Notes: generated from the letters alone by a model not told the origin. Numbered from the stretch's first letter, positions 1-9,350 are shown. The stretch is 64,000 nucleotides of DNA from Enterococcus mundtii (GCF_013394305.1 NZ_AP019810.1:1276001-1340000); one strand, 5' to 3'. Numbers and translations: made by a program.

Positions 1-48
1 ATCGATCAAAAAGGCATTCGTAACGTATTACATGAATTGAAAGGATGA
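1..48 (+). CDS. 3' end of an upstream CDS (partial), perhaps a hexuronate reductase
   Basis: Frame 1 is open from the window edge to a TGA at 46-48 and gives 15 residues ending in HELKG. Its stop overlaps the start region of the altronate dehydratase gene, so the two are probably cotranscribed. Its place before uxaA and uxaC would suit a tagaturonate or fructuronate reductase, but too little is visible to identify it. Confidence 0.45.
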   Translation: MDQKGIRNVLHELKG

Positions 49-53
49 AAAAA

Positions 54-1559
54 ATGACTGATCCAGATTTCTCCACTCGAATCATCCAATTACACCCACA
101 GGACAGCGTTGTCGTAGCTACTACCACGATTCCAACGAATACAACACTTCGCTTCGATGATGTTACGTTAACTACCTTTGAAGAAATCCCCTTAGGCCAT
201 AAAATTGCTTTGTCTGATTTGAGCGCAGGGACTGATGTGATCAAGTATGGCTATCCGATTGGTCATCTCTTGACGGATGTCAAAGCGGGGCAATGGATAC
301 ATACGCATAATATCAAAACAAATCTTTCTGGTGAGGAAAGCTACCAATACCAACCAAAATCACGCCCCATCGTCTATCCACAAGAAAATCGCACCTTTCA
401 AGGCTATCTTCGTGAAGACGGACAAGCTGGGATTCGCAATGATCTCTTTATCGTTCCAACCGTTGGCTGTGTCAATGGAATTGCTGAATTGATCATCCAA
501 GAGTTTAAAAAACGGCATGCAGCTGACAATCCTTTCGATCATCTCACGATTTTAAAACATCCTTATGGTTGTTCTCAACTAGGTAAGGACCATGAGAATA
601 CGAAAAAGATCTTAGCTGATGCCATCCATCACCCGAATGCTGGCGGTGTGCTTGTATTTGGATTAGGTTGTGAAAATAATACGATACAAGAATTAAAAGC
701 TAGTTTAAATAAATATAACAAACAACGAGTAAAATTTTTAACTGCCCAAGATGTCACTGATGAAATAGCACATGGCGTATCATTACTTGAAGAATTAGCA
801 GAAATCGCACGAAGAGATTTCCGTGTTCCTGTTCCTCTGGATAAACTAACGATCGGTTTGAAATGTGGTGGTTCGGATGGATTGTCAGGGATTACTGCCA
901 ATCCATTGCTAGGTGCCTTTTCTGACTATTTGATTTCACAAGGAGGTAGCACGATCTTGACGGAAGTGCCTGAAATGTTTGGTGCCGAACAAGTACTGAT
1001 GGCACGAGCAGAAAATCAAGAAGTCTTTGAATCGATCGTTCGTTTGATCAATGATTTCAAACAATATTTTCTCTCTTATAATGAACCAGTCTATGAAAAT
1101 CCTTCTCCTGGAAACAAAGCAGGCGGTATCTCTACCTTAGAAGACAAGTCACTTGGTTGCACCCAAAAAGCAGGAAATTCAACGGTAGTCGATGTGTTAG
1201 CCTATGGTGATAAAGTACGTAAAACTGGGCTGAGTTTACTGGAGGCACCCGGTAATGACCTTGTTGCCGCATCTGCGTTAGCTTCTGCTGATTGTCAACT
1301 CGTCTTGTTCACCACAGGTAGAGGAACACCTTTTGGTTCTTATGTTCCCACGCTGAAAGTATCAACTAACACACCTTTATTCGAACGAAAACAACATTGG
1401 ATGGACTTTGATGCTGGTGAATTATTGACTCAATCCATGGCAGAGGTCTTACCTTTATTTATCGATAAGATCATCCGTGTTGCGAGCGGAGAAGAGACAA
1501 AAAATGAAGCCAACGACGTAAGAGAACTAGCTATTTTTAAAAATGGTGTCACACTTTGA
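54..1559 (+). CDS. uxaA: Altronate dehydratase
   Basis: UxaA dehydrates D-altronate to 2-keto-3-deoxygluconate in cytoplasmic galacturonate catabolism. The protein of about 501 residues has the family layout: an N-terminal SAF-like domain of roughly 95 residues, then the dehydratase core beginning with GYLREDGQAGIRND and containing LKCGGSDGLSGITANP. I chose ATG 54 over ATG 45 because the AAAGGATG ribosome site lies six bases before 54 but would overlap 45. It overlaps the upstream stop region and is followed after 45 bp by uxaC, so an operon is likely. Length is normal for the family and no defect is visible. Confidence 0.9.
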   Translation: MTDPDFSTRIIQLHPQDSVVVATTTIPTNTTLRFDDVTLTTFEEIPLGHKIALSDLSAGTDVIKYGYPIGHLLTDVKAGQWIHTHNIKTNLSGEESYQYQPKSRPIVYPQENRTFQGYLREDGQAGIRNDLFIVPTVGCVNGIAELIIQEFKKRHAADNPFDHLTILKHPYGCSQLGKDHENTKKILADAIHHPNAGGVLVFGLGCENNTIQELKASLNKYNKQRVKFLTAQDVTDEIAHGVSLLEELAEIARRDFRVPVPLDKLTIGLKCGGSDGLSGITANPLLGAFSDYLISQGGSTILTEVPEMFGAEQVLMARAENQEVFESIVRLINDFKQYFLSYNEPVYENPSPGNKAGGISTLEDKSLGCTQKAGNSTVVDVLAYGDKVRKTGLSLLEAPGNDLVAASALASADCQLVLFTTGRGTPFGSYVPTLKVSTNTPLFERKQHWMDFDAGELLTQSMAEVLPLFIDKIIRVASGEETKNEANDVRELAIFKNGVTL

Positions 1560-1604
1560 TTTTTCTTATCACTACCTAATCTGAAATTGAAAGAAGTGAA
1601 GTAA

Positions 1605-3008
1605 ATGTTTTTATCTGATGATTTTTTATTAACCAATCAATGGTCAAAAAAACTGTACCATTCATCTGCTGAAAAAATGCCGATCATCGACTATCACTGT
1701 CATCTATCACCAAAAGAAATTTATGAGAACAAACCTTTCACTAATTTGACAGAAGCCTGGTTGAGTGGCGATCATTACAAATGGCGTTTGATGCGAGCTT
1801 GCGGGGTTCCTGAAGAAAAAATCACTGGTCACGCCTCAGATTACGAAAAATTTTATGCTTGGTGTCAAACGGTGCCGAAAATCATAGGCAATCCTTTGTA
1901 TACTTGGACACATCTTGAATTGAAACGTTTCTTCCAAATCGATTTACTGATCAATGAAGAAAATGCCCTTAACATTTGGGAACAAGCAAATAAACGTTTA
2001 GCTGAACCAGCGTTTCGGCGACGAGAGATGGCGAAAAATGCGAAGGTGACTGTCATTTGCACAACAGATGACCCCATCGACGAATTAGTTTATCACGAAT
2101 TATTGGCAAAAGAAGAACCTGATCTCAAAGTATTACCAGCATTCCGTCCCGATGCTGCGTTAAATCTCACCCACGAGGGGTTTTCTGAATGGTTGTCAAA
2201 ATTGTCTCACGTAATTGGCAAACCAATCGCTGATTACACTTCTTTGATCACCGCATTGAGTCAAAGGATCGACTATTTCCATCAGCATGGCTGTCGCCTA
2301 TCGGATCATGGATTAGATCGCTTGTCCTATCATACAGCTTCGGAAAATGAGCTTGAACAGATTTTCCAGAAAGCATTGACGAAAGAAACACTGACACAAA
2401 CAGAAATTGATGCTTATCGAACGGAAACACTCAACCGGCTGATCACTTTATATCATGCGCATGGTTGGACGATGCAGTTGCATCTCCATGCTTATCGTAA
2501 CTGCAATACCCAAGCATTCACACGCTTAGGGCCAGATACTGGTTATGACGGAATCAACGATCAACCACTAACCAGCCACCTGCAACAGTTATTGGATCAT
2601 GCCGATCAAACCAGTCAATTACCAAAGACAATCCTTTATTCACTCAATCCAAATGATTATCCCTTACTTCTTGCTCTGATGGGTTGCTTTCAAAAGGAAA
2701 CCGCCGGAAAACTTCAACTCGGTTCTGGTTGGTGGTATAACGATACCCGAGCAGGCATGCGTGAACAGATGACACAACTTGCTGATGGCGGTGTTTTAGG
2801 AAATTTCGTCGGTATGTTGACGGATTCTCGCAGCTTTCTCTCTTATACACGACACGAGTATTTCCGACGCGTTCTCTGTGAGCTGATCGGTGAAATCGTG
2901 GAACGAGGTGAAGCGCCCGAAGACATCCATCTTTTAGGAACCTTAGTGGAAGATATCTGTTATACAAATGCGCGAAACTATTTCGGTTTTTTTGAGGAAG
3001 AAGAATGA
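1605..3008 (+). CDS. uxaC: Glucuronate (uronate) isomerase
   Basis: UxaC interconverts D-glucuronate/D-fructuronate and D-galacturonate/D-tagaturonate, the first step of hexuronate catabolism. The 467-residue protein has the amidohydrolase-fold metal motif DYHCHLSP close to the N-terminus (about residue 29), plus LGSGWWYNDTRAGMREQ and the C-terminal family signature ARNYFG. Length is typical (about 470). It lies 45 bp after uxaA, and its stop overlaps the ATG of the next gene (ATGA), so translation is probably coupled. Confidence 0.93.
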   Translation: MFLSDDFLLTNQWSKKLYHSSAEKMPIIDYHCHLSPKEIYENKPFTNLTEAWLSGDHYKWRLMRACGVPEEKITGHASDYEKFYAWCQTVPKIIGNPLYTWTHLELKRFFQIDLLINEENALNIWEQANKRLAEPAFRRREMAKNAKVTVICTTDDPIDELVYHELLAKEEPDLKVLPAFRPDAALNLTHEGFSEWLSKLSHVIGKPIADYTSLITALSQRIDYFHQHGCRLSDHGLDRLSYHTASENELEQIFQKALTKETLTQTEIDAYRTETLNRLITLYHAHGWTMQLHLHAYRNCNTQAFTRLGPDTGYDGINDQPLTSHLQQLLDHADQTSQLPKTILYSLNPNDYPLLLALMGCFQKETAGKLQLGSGWWYNDTRAGMREQMTQLADGGVLGNFVGMLTDSRSFLSYTRHEYFRRVLCELIGEIVERGEAPEDIHLLGTLVEDICYTNARNYFGFFEEEE

Positions 3009-3697
3009 CTATGCAAACGATCCATATCGCAGGCGACTCCACTGCTTCGATCAAACACATGACTGCTCGACCAGAAACCGGCTGGGGAGAAGTTCTTGGT
3101 AAATACTTCCAGCCTAAGATTCGGGTAAACAATCAAGCAAAAAATGGCCGTAGTTCAAAATCATTCATTGAAGAAGGACGATTCACTCGCTTGAAAGAAG
3201 AATTTCAAGCGGGGGACTTTTTGCTGATCCAGTTTGGCCACAACGACCAAAAAATCACTGAAGCAAAAGGAACAGAACCATATGGTGGGTATATAGATGC
3301 ACTTGCTATCTATGCACAAACAGCCTTATCCTCAAATGTACAGCCAATTTTCTTGACCCCTGTCACGCGACGCCTTTACTTGAAAAATGGGCAATTAGAT
3401 CCGAACTGCTTAGGAGAATATCCAAAAGCAATGAGGCAATTCGCAGAAAAAAATAACTACCCCATTTTGGATGTTTTCACTCGTTCACAAGCAACTCTTC
3501 AACAGTATACGCAAGAAGAAACAAAAAAGTTCTACTTGCATTTACCAGTTGATACTTATGAAAATTATCCCTCAGGACTTTGTGACAACACTCATTTTAG
3601 TCCAGAAGGCGCTGCTTTAGTCGCTCAACTCGTCGTTGAACTACTAAAAGAAACTGATCTTCCATTAGTAAATTATCTTGATACTCCTCATATCTAA
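3005..3697 (+). CDS. SGNH/GDSL esterase, rhamnogalacturonan acetylesterase-like
   Basis: A 230-residue single-domain SGNH hydrolase. Block I is GDSTAS with nucleophile Ser12, block III is FGHND, and block V is DNTHFSPEG with Asp194 and His197. This is the pattern of rhamnogalacturonan acetylesterases, which remove O-acetyl groups from pectin backbones. There is no signal peptide, so it probably acts in the cytoplasm on imported oligosaccharides. It overlaps uxaC by four bases, which supports a role in pectin or galacturonate use. Other carbohydrate acetylesterase substrates remain possible. Confidence 0.82.
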   Translation: MTMQTIHIAGDSTASIKHMTARPETGWGEVLGKYFQPKIRVNNQAKNGRSSKSFIEEGRFTRLKEEFQAGDFLLIQFGHNDQKITEAKGTEPYGGYIDALAIYAQTALSSNVQPIFLTPVTRRLYLKNGQLDPNCLGEYPKAMRQFAEKNNYPILDVFTRSQATLQQYTQEETKKFYLHLPVDTYENYPSGLCDNTHFSPEGAALVAQLVVELLKETDLPLVNYLDTPHI

Positions 3698-3730
3698 AAC
3701 TTGATTCAAAGGATTTACAATTTTACCCAG

Positions 3731-3779
3731 ACAAAGCAAAAACTTAAAGCATACAATATGCTTTAAGTTTTTGTTTTGT
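3731..3779. terminator. Bidirectional intrinsic terminator
   Basis: Long inverted repeat with arms 3737-3753 and 3757-3773, a three-base loop and A/T tracts on both sides. It separates the plus-strand uxa operon from the convergent gene at 3807-4337. Confidence 0.85.
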
Positions 3780-3806
3780 CTATTAAATTAGGACTCAATG
3801 ATACGA

Positions 3807-4337
3807 TCAAAGGCTTTGTGTTCGATCATTATTCTTTTGTTTTTCCGCTAATGAAGGTCTTCTAGCCGTAATTGCCAAGCTGACGCCCTCTTTTAATTTT
3901 TCAAACATAAAAAGATCTTTGTTTTCTACTTGTAGACTTTGGCGGATTTCTTGGAAGATCATTCGTTGGTCTTTCACTGTATAACGTGCATATTCGTGAA
4001 TATAGCGATGAGTTACCATAAATGAAAGAAGAGCAAAAGGCGTGTGATTCTTTTGTTTTTCTGTTAACCGCTGATATATGACTCGATCCAGTTTTTCTGC
4101 CCAGATCAAACTGTTTTGATAATGCTCGAAATGCGTTTTTGTGGATACCCAACGAAAATTTTTATCATAGGCCCATGAATCTTCGACAAGCTGATGTTTC
4201 AATTTTTTTAGTGTCTGTAGTAACTCTTTTGTTCGTTTATGTAGGATAAATTGATTGAAAAGGGCTAAGTCAAAAGGTTTCGTAACATTCAATTCTTTAA
4301 TAGGTGCGGTAATTTCGATCGTCATTTTCTTTGGCAT
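3807..4337 (-). CDS. Hypothetical protein (176 aa)
   Basis: I do not recognise this family. The protein is charged and soluble, rich in Lys, Gln and His, mostly helical in appearance, with no signal peptide or membrane segment. Start ATG 4337 was chosen because AGAGGATG lies at good spacing before it; a longer frame to 4418 has no ribosome site. It reads toward the bidirectional terminator and is upstream-adjacent to nothing on its strand except the YheA-like/PBP pair, from which it is separated by a terminator, so it is probably a single-gene unit. Confidence 0.65.
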   Translation of the reverse strand: MPKKMTIEITAPIKELNVTKPFDLALFNQFILHKRTKELLQTLKKLKHQLVEDSWAYDKNFRWVSTKTHFEHYQNSLIWAEKLDRVIYQRLTEKQKNHTPFALLSFMVTHRYIHEYARYTVKDQRMIFQEIRQSLQVENKDLFMFEKLKEGVSLAITARRPSLAEKQKNNDRTQSL

Positions 4338-4450
4338 AGGTTCACATCCTCTCGTTTGTTTATCGGTGCCTTTCTGCAACTTAATGATAACAAAGGATGA
4401 TCCTTGCCTGTCCATCACTTTTTCTTCTGAAAGAAAAAATTGTTTTTCAT

Positions 4451-4490
4451 AAAAAAACTGGCATGAAATCCTTTAGAGATTTCATGCCAG
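4451..4490 (-). terminator. Intrinsic terminator after the YlbF/YheA-like gene
   Basis: Perfect 13-bp stem (4458-4470 with 4478-4490), seven-base loop, followed on the minus strand by seven T residues. Confidence 0.88.
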
Positions 4491-4509
4491 AAAGTTATTT
4501 TGTTGGTGA

Positions 4510-4851
4510 CTATTCGCTGTACAAGTCGCGTACTGGTGTCATGATGATACGGTTTAAATCGTTGATGATCGTGCTGAACCCTTGTTCTTTTTGCATCAAG
4601 TCATTGATGACTTCTTCTGTTTGGATTTTCATTGCCATTTCTTGCGCTCTGGCAGCATCTTCATCGCTGAATTCTTGTCCGCTCATTTGTTTTTCTTGTA
4701 ATTCGATCTGCATCGCTTGGAAATCTTTGAACAGTTGGTGTGCTTCTTCATTCGCTTTTACTTTTGCATAAGCTTCTTCTAGCTCTTTGAATTCTTTTAG
4801 TTCACGAATCTCACGTTCGATTTGATTTGCACTATCATAAATATTTGACAT
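4510..4851 (-). CDS. YlbF/YmcA-family protein, UPF0342 (YheA-like)
   Basis: A 113-residue all-helical protein starting [20 protein letters not shown]. It fits the Com_YlbF superfamily, closest in size and layout to UPF0342 proteins such as B. subtilis YheA. YlbF/YmcA relatives act as small adaptor proteins affecting RNase Y; the role of the YheA branch is not settled. It is encoded 68 bp after the PBP gene on the same strand and has its own terminator. Confidence 0.82.
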   Translation of the reverse strand: MSNIYDSANQIEREIRELKEFKELEEAYAKVKANEEAHQLFKDFQAMQIELQEKQMSGQEFSDEDAARAQEMAMKIQTEEVINDLMQKEQGFSTIINDLNRIIMTPVRDLYSE

Positions 4852-4918
4852 ACGACGGCCTCTTTTCTTCTATTTAATAAACTCTATTGTAACATGAGGT
4901 GATTTGTTTTCAAAGTGC

Positions 4919-7093
4919 CTACTCTCCTTGGAATCGACGCCATAGATCTCGTGTTGCATCACCGATACCTTGTACGCCTTCTCTCAGCATATCGCCAAAA
5001 TTCCTTAGGCCATCTTTTGCTTGTTCGCCATAACGATCTAAATTGTCTTGCCAGTTCCCCTGATTCTCTTCATTGGTTTGTGAATTATCTGGTACTTGAT
5101 CTGCTGGGACGACTTGACCGCCGGTAGCATAGGCATCCGCAACATTGAATCTTGTTTGCTCGGTGTAAGGCAAGATGCCTTCTGCTGCTGATTTGAAGAC
5201 TTTCCCCACCACATTGCCACTTGTACCTTCTAAATAGTGAAGTTCACTCGTTTCTTCAAATCCCAACCAAGTAGATATGACTACATCTGGTGTATATCCA
5301 ACGATCCATTGGTCATTCGCTTTTGTAGCATCAAAATTCGTTTCTGTCGTTCCTGTTTTCCCTGCCACCGTATAACCATATGGATTCGCTGCAACACCCG
5401 TTCCATTAGAGAACGTACCTAGTAACATGCTGGTCATTTGATTCGCCGTTTCTTCGGAAATGACCTGCTTTGGTTTACTATTGGTATTATCAACGATGAC
5501 TGCTCCAGTAGAGTCAACGATCTTGGTGATCAAATGCGGTGTATACATCTTCCCATTATTGGCAAATGAACCATAAGCCCCCGCCATAGTCATAGGAGAT
5601 ACCCCATTTTTCAAACCACCTAACGCTAACCCATAATACTTGTCTGAATCAGCTAAAGGTAAGCCAAATTCTTTTGTCTTATCAAAGCCTTTTTGAAGAC
5701 CGATCTCATGAAGTAGCCACACAGCTGGTAAATTCAAGCTTTGAGCAACTGCTTGATACATCGGTACTTCCCCTTGATAGGTCCCATCAAAGTTGTGTGC
5801 ATCATAATAAGATTGTGGTTTATCTTCAAGAATACTTGACGGTGTATAGCCAGCTTCTAACGCAGGTGCAAACACACTGAGTGGTTTGATTGATGAACCA
5901 GGTGAGCGTTTCATCTGCGTTGCAAAGTTGAATCCTCTAAAGACATGTTCCCCACGTCGACCAACGAGCGCTGCAACCCCTCCTGTTTTCGGATCTAGTG
6001 CAACTGAACCTGATTGGACCATGGCACCATCTGTCGCATTTGGAGGGAATAACGCATCATTTTGATAAGTCGCTTCTAGTTGTTGCTGATAATTCTGATT
6101 CAATGACGTATAGATTTTATAGCCTTTGTTCATGACATCTGCTTCATCTAAGCCATATTCACTAACCGCTTCATCAATCACTGCATCAAAATAATAAGGA
6201 TAACGATAACCAGACTCCGAACCAGTATACGTATCATTCAAATAGTGTGTGATGTCCGTCTGAGACTCAGCAGTTGCTTGTTCTTCACTGATTTTACCAT
6301 TGTCTGCCATCACGCTTAACACCGTATTTTTCCGATTATTGGCATTTTCTGGATGATCGATTGGGTTGTAGATACCAGGACCCTTCAACATCCCCGCTAA
6401 CGTAGCAGCTTCAGACAGCGTGACATTGTTAGCATCCACTCCAAAATAGCGTCTTGATGCATCTTGTACACCCCAAACCCCATTACCAAAATAGGCATTG
6501 TTCAGATACATCGTTAAAATTTCTTCTTTGCTGTACTTCTTCTCGATCTCAATCGCTAGAAAAAGTTCTTTCGCTTTTCTGTCAAACGTTTGATCTAGTG
6601 TAAGATACGCATTTTTGGCTAACTGTTGGGTAATGGTACTTCCGCCACCCCCGCCTGTACCACCAGATGTGATCATCCTTACTGCTGCTCTGGCAATCCC
6701 TTTGATATCAAAACCAGGATGTTGATAAAAATTCCGGTCTTCGGTCGAGATAACGGCATCTTGGATCAGTGGAGAAATCGCATCTAACTCCACATAAGAC
6801 CCTTTTTGTGCATACAACGTCCCCGCCTCTTCGTTGTTTTTATCATAAATCACGGTCGACTGACTCAAACCAGATTTCAGTGTTTCAACATTCGCTTGTT
6901 TTGCTAATACAAATAGATAAATACTCGTGATCAATACGAAGATCAGTCCGATCAGTAAAATCAACTTGTTGATATGATATTTTTTCCAAATGCGCTTACG
7001 CCATCGATGGAATTGTCCGAGGTAAGGCTTAATCCATCGCCAAAAACTGATGAGCGCAGTTTTTATTCTTCTTAACATGCTCTGAAAATCCAT
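4919..7093 (-). CDS. Class A penicillin-binding protein (PBP2a-like)
   Basis: Bifunctional cell-wall polymerase of 724 residues. A basic cytoplasmic N-terminus is followed by one membrane anchor (about residues 43-64). The glycosyltransferase-51 domain has catalytic Glu118 in TEDRNFYQH. The transpeptidase domain has the SxxK motif with Ser400 in SPGSSIKP, an SLN motif and KTGTTETN. The C-terminal tail is Gln/Asn/Asp-rich. The layout resembles streptococcal PBP2a and enterococcal class A PBPs. An AGGAGA site precedes ATG 7093. There is no sign of truncation. Confidence 0.93.
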   Translation of the reverse strand: MDFQSMLRRIKTALISFWRWIKPYLGQFHRWRKRIWKKYHINKLILLIGLIFVLITSIYLFVLAKQANVETLKSGLSQSTVIYDKNNEEAGTLYAQKGSYVELDAISPLIQDAVISTEDRNFYQHPGFDIKGIARAAVRMITSGGTGGGGGSTITQQLAKNAYLTLDQTFDRKAKELFLAIEIEKKYSKEEILTMYLNNAYFGNGVWGVQDASRRYFGVDANNVTLSEAATLAGMLKGPGIYNPIDHPENANNRKNTVLSVMADNGKISEEQATAESQTDITHYLNDTYTGSESGYRYPYYFDAVIDEAVSEYGLDEADVMNKGYKIYTSLNQNYQQQLEATYQNDALFPPNATDGAMVQSGSVALDPKTGGVAALVGRRGEHVFRGFNFATQMKRSPGSSIKPLSVFAPALEAGYTPSSILEDKPQSYYDAHNFDGTYQGEVPMYQAVAQSLNLPAVWLLHEIGLQKGFDKTKEFGLPLADSDKYYGLALGGLKNGVSPMTMAGAYGSFANNGKMYTPHLITKIVDSTGAVIVDNTNSKPKQVISEETANQMTSMLLGTFSNGTGVAANPYGYTVAGKTGTTETNFDATKANDQWIVGYTPDVVISTWLGFEETSELHYLEGTSGNVVGKVFKSAAEGILPYTEQTRFNVADAYATGGQVVPADQVPDNSQTNEENQGNWQDNLDRYGEQAKDGLRNFGDMLREGVQGIGDATRDLWRRFQGE

Positions 7094-7262
7094 TCACTTC
7101 TTCTCCTGTCTATTGATCTCATTCTTCTCATTTTAACATAACTAATTATGCGTGACGTCCTGCTTGAGATGTAGGTGTACGCTTTGTTTATTCACAATGT
7201 GGATAGTTTAGCATATGAAGTGAAGGAATTTTTCCATTTTTTTCTTAAATATCTGTTAAAAA

Positions 7263-7271
7263 TGTTACAAT
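7263..7271 (+). promoter_or_regulatory. Extended -10 promoter of the RluA-family gene
   Basis: TGTTACAAT is an extended -10 element with a weak AT-rich -35 region. Initiation near 7278 would exclude the ATG at 7270 and supports the GTG start at 7303. Confidence 0.5.
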
Positions 7272-7302
7272 GAATCTGAATTTCAATGAAAGGTGTGAGC
7301 AT

Positions 7303-8157
7303 GTGGACATCACAATCACGTTACCTGAATCTCATCCAACCATGACGATTCGAGAATTATTAGAAAATGAGTGGCTTGTACCAAGAAAAGTCCGACACTT
7401 TTTACGTATACGTAAAAACGTCTTATTGAATCGCGAACCTGTTTTATTCCATCACGAAGCAAAAGCTGGAGATCAAATCACTTTGCACTTTGAGGAAACT
7501 GACTATAGTTACCAAGAGATCCAATTGGGGGAAGCAACAAAAGTCAGCGTGTTGTATGAGGATGAGCACTTGATCATCGTCAACAAACCAGTCGGTATCA
7601 AAACGCATCCGAATGAACCGACAGAAACGAATACGTTATTGAATCATCTGGCTGCTTACTTAAATCAAAAAAAGCAACGTCCATATGTCGTTCATCGATT
7701 AGACAAGGAAACGAGTGGAGCTGTTCTATTTGCTAAAAATCCTTTTATTTTACCTATTTTAGGTAGAATGTTGGAACAGAAAAAAATCTACCGCCGTTAT
7801 CAAGCCGTTGTTTGGGGTAAACTTTCTCAAGATGTAACAATTACAGACAAAATCGGCAGAGATCGTCATGATCGTCGCAAACGAGTGGTTGATCCAAGAA
7901 ATGGGCAACCAGCCATCACACATGTCCAAGTCGCCGAATTTTCGGCAGATAAAACAAATGTCTATTGTGTCTTGGATACAGGACGAACCCACCAAATCCG
8001 TGTACATTTAGCAAATCAAGGCCACCCCATTGTTGGTGACCCGCTCTATCAAACGAAGTCAGCGAAACGTTTGATGCTCCATGCGTTAGAACTCCATATG
8101 CCCCATCCATTTACACAAGAAAAAATCATTGCACAAGCATTGCCGGGACTATGGTAA
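7303..8157 (+). CDS. RluA-family pseudouridine synthase
   Basis: Predicted rRNA or tRNA pseudouridine synthase of the RluA/RluD type. An S4-like N-terminal region (RKVRHFLRIRKNVLLN) is followed by the catalytic domain with the invariant Asp motif HRLDKETSG and the late motif GRTHQIRVHLA. Start GTG 7303 is preferred: GAAAGG at 7288-7293 is nine bases upstream. An ATG at 7270 has no ribosome site and overlaps the probable -10 element. This gives about 284 residues. It stands alone between its own promoter and a terminator. The target uridine cannot be read from the sequence. Confidence 0.88.
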   Translation: MDITITLPESHPTMTIRELLENEWLVPRKVRHFLRIRKNVLLNREPVLFHHEAKAGDQITLHFEETDYSYQEIQLGEATKVSVLYEDEHLIIVNKPVGIKTHPNEPTETNTLLNHLAAYLNQKKQRPYVVHRLDKETSGAVLFAKNPFILPILGRMLEQKKIYRRYQAVVWGKLSQDVTITDKIGRDRHDRRKRVVDPRNGQPAITHVQVAEFSADKTNVYCVLDTGRTHQIRVHLANQGHPIVGDPLYQTKSAKRLMLHALELHMPHPFTQEKIIAQALPGLW

Positions 8158-8180
8158 ACACTTGAAAATAGTCATAAACA

Positions 8181-8229
8181 AAAAACTGAGAATTGGGAAC
8201 TTAATACGAGCCCAATTCTCAGTTTTTTT
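8181..8229 (+). terminator. Intrinsic terminator
   Basis: A 17-bp stem (8181-8197 with 8211-8227) ending in a T tract, just after the pseudouridine synthase gene. Confidence 0.88.
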
Positions 8230-8251
8230 CTGTTTCTATCAAAAATATGAA

Positions 8252-8279
8252 TTGACAGTAAGCGCATACATGCTAGACT
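8252..8279 (+). promoter_or_regulatory. Promoter of the GyrI-like gene
   Basis: Consensus -35 TTGACA at 8252-8257, 16-bp spacer, extended -10 TGCTAGACT (hexamer 8274-8279). Confidence 0.65.
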
Positions 8280-8321
8280 TACATTAGTATGTATATAAAA
8301 AATATCAAGGAGATCATTCAT

Positions 8322-8783
8322 ATGAATATTGAAATAACTAACCTTTCGTCACAAATTGCTGTAGCAACCAAAGCGACTGCTGTTACTATGGAGAACATGA
8401 CCGTTGCAATAGATACTGGCTATGAAAAATTGATGAACGCTGTTGCTGAACAAGGTGCCCAACTGATTGGCGCCCCCTACTGCGCTTATCTGAATAGCAA
8501 CGAAGACTTTACCATCTTTGACATTGAGTTAGGGATTCCTATCAATACAGCTATTTCTGCAAGTGATGAGGTGTATATGAGTCAAACGTATGGTGGAAAA
8601 GCCGTTATCGCCACACATCAAGGTTCTTACGCCACACTTGAGGCAACATACGAGGCAATGCTGGTTTATCTCCAAGAAAATCATTTGGAAAGTACAGGCG
8701 TTTATTATGATTACTATCTAAGTAATCCGCTTGATACACCGGAAAACCAATTATTGACACAAGTTGTTTTTCCAATCAATTAA
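8322..8783 (+). CDS. GyrI-like / AraC effector-binding domain protein
   Basis: A free-standing effector-binding domain of 153 residues without a DNA-binding part. The pattern GGKAVIATHQGSYATLEATY and the C-terminal DYYLSNP...QLLTQVVFPI are typical of GyrI/SOUL-type small-molecule-binding domains. ATG 8322 follows AAGGAG (8307-8312) at nine bases; an in-frame ATG at 8289 lacks a site. The ligand is unknown. The gene has its own promoter and appears monocistronic. Confidence 0.78.
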   Translation: MNIEITNLSSQIAVATKATAVTMENMTVAIDTGYEKLMNAVAEQGAQLIGAPYCAYLNSNEDFTIFDIELGIPINTAISASDEVYMSQTYGGKAVIATHQGSYATLEATYEAMLVYLQENHLESTGVYYDYYLSNPLDTPENQLLTQVVFPIN

Positions 8784-8825
8784 GTTCGGATTCATGTTGC
8801 TCCAAACCAGTCTCATTTGCAACAA

Positions 8826-9096
8826 TTATTTCTTGTACATAATGCTTCTATGACCAATAGCAAATAGTTCAATTATAATTTCAGAGTCAATTATATTTGC
8901 TAGTATGCGATAATTCCCAATGCGGTACCGCCACTCACCACCTTGATTTCCAGTCAATCCTTTACCGTGTTGTCGAGGGGGTGCTGGTTCCTTCCAAATT
9001 TTTTCTAATCCAAGCAACGATTATTCTTGCCTGATTTCGATCCATCTTTCTTAACTGTTTCTGCGCTTGAGGCATATAGATAACTTTATACTTCAG
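8826..9096 (-). pseudogene. RelE/ParE-family toxin, frameshifted
   Basis: Two reading frames together encode a normal RelE-type mRNA interferase of about 89 residues. The N-terminal part (YKVIYMPQAQKQLRKMD... ending RKNLEGTSTP) is in one frame. The C-terminal part (PRQHGKGLTGNQ... to FAIGHRSIMYKK) is in the next. The switch falls in a run of five C residues on the coding strand; removing one C restores one continuous frame. The 5' end overlaps the antitoxin gene, as in intact pairs. No ATG is present at the expected start, so CTG at 9096 or ATG at 9075 would have to serve. Confidence 0.8.
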
Positions 9097-9319
9097 CTAA
9101 GAACTTCTCCATGCCAGACTGAGAAATTCCCTTCTCTTTTTTCTTTTTAGAAAGTGCCATTGCATCTTTTAATAATTTTAAATCAATCTCATCTTCGATT
9201 TTATCAAGTACTGACGTCCTGTAAAGTTCCTTCAATGATGAGTTATGTACTTTAGCATATTCTGCTACTAGTTTGTTTTCATCATCTGGAATTCTAAAGG
9301 TAATTGTGGATTGCCCCAT
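9086..9319 (-). CDS. Antitoxin of a RelBE-like pair (DUF6290 type)
   Basis: A 77-residue ribbon-helix-helix style antitoxin. The N-terminal strand STITFRIPDDENKLVAEYAK is followed by a long charged C-terminal helix (KLLKDAMALSKKKKEKG) that would wrap the toxin. It has a strong GGAGGGG ribosome site. Its stop overlaps the start of the toxin frame. Normally such antitoxins repress their own promoter. Here the partner toxin is frameshifted, so the gene may be a relic. Confidence 0.82.
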   Translation of the reverse strand: MGQSTITFRIPDDENKLVAEYAKVHNSSLKELYRTSVLDKIEDEIDLKLLKDAMALSKKKKEKGISQSGMEKFLAEV

Positions 9320-9350
9320 AATCTACCCCTCCGCTCTAATTTGTAACAAC

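Noticed and set aside
2644-3132. 162-residue minus-strand ORF opposite uxaC
   Set aside because: Antisense shadow of uxaC and the esterase; no ribosome site and no family resemblance.
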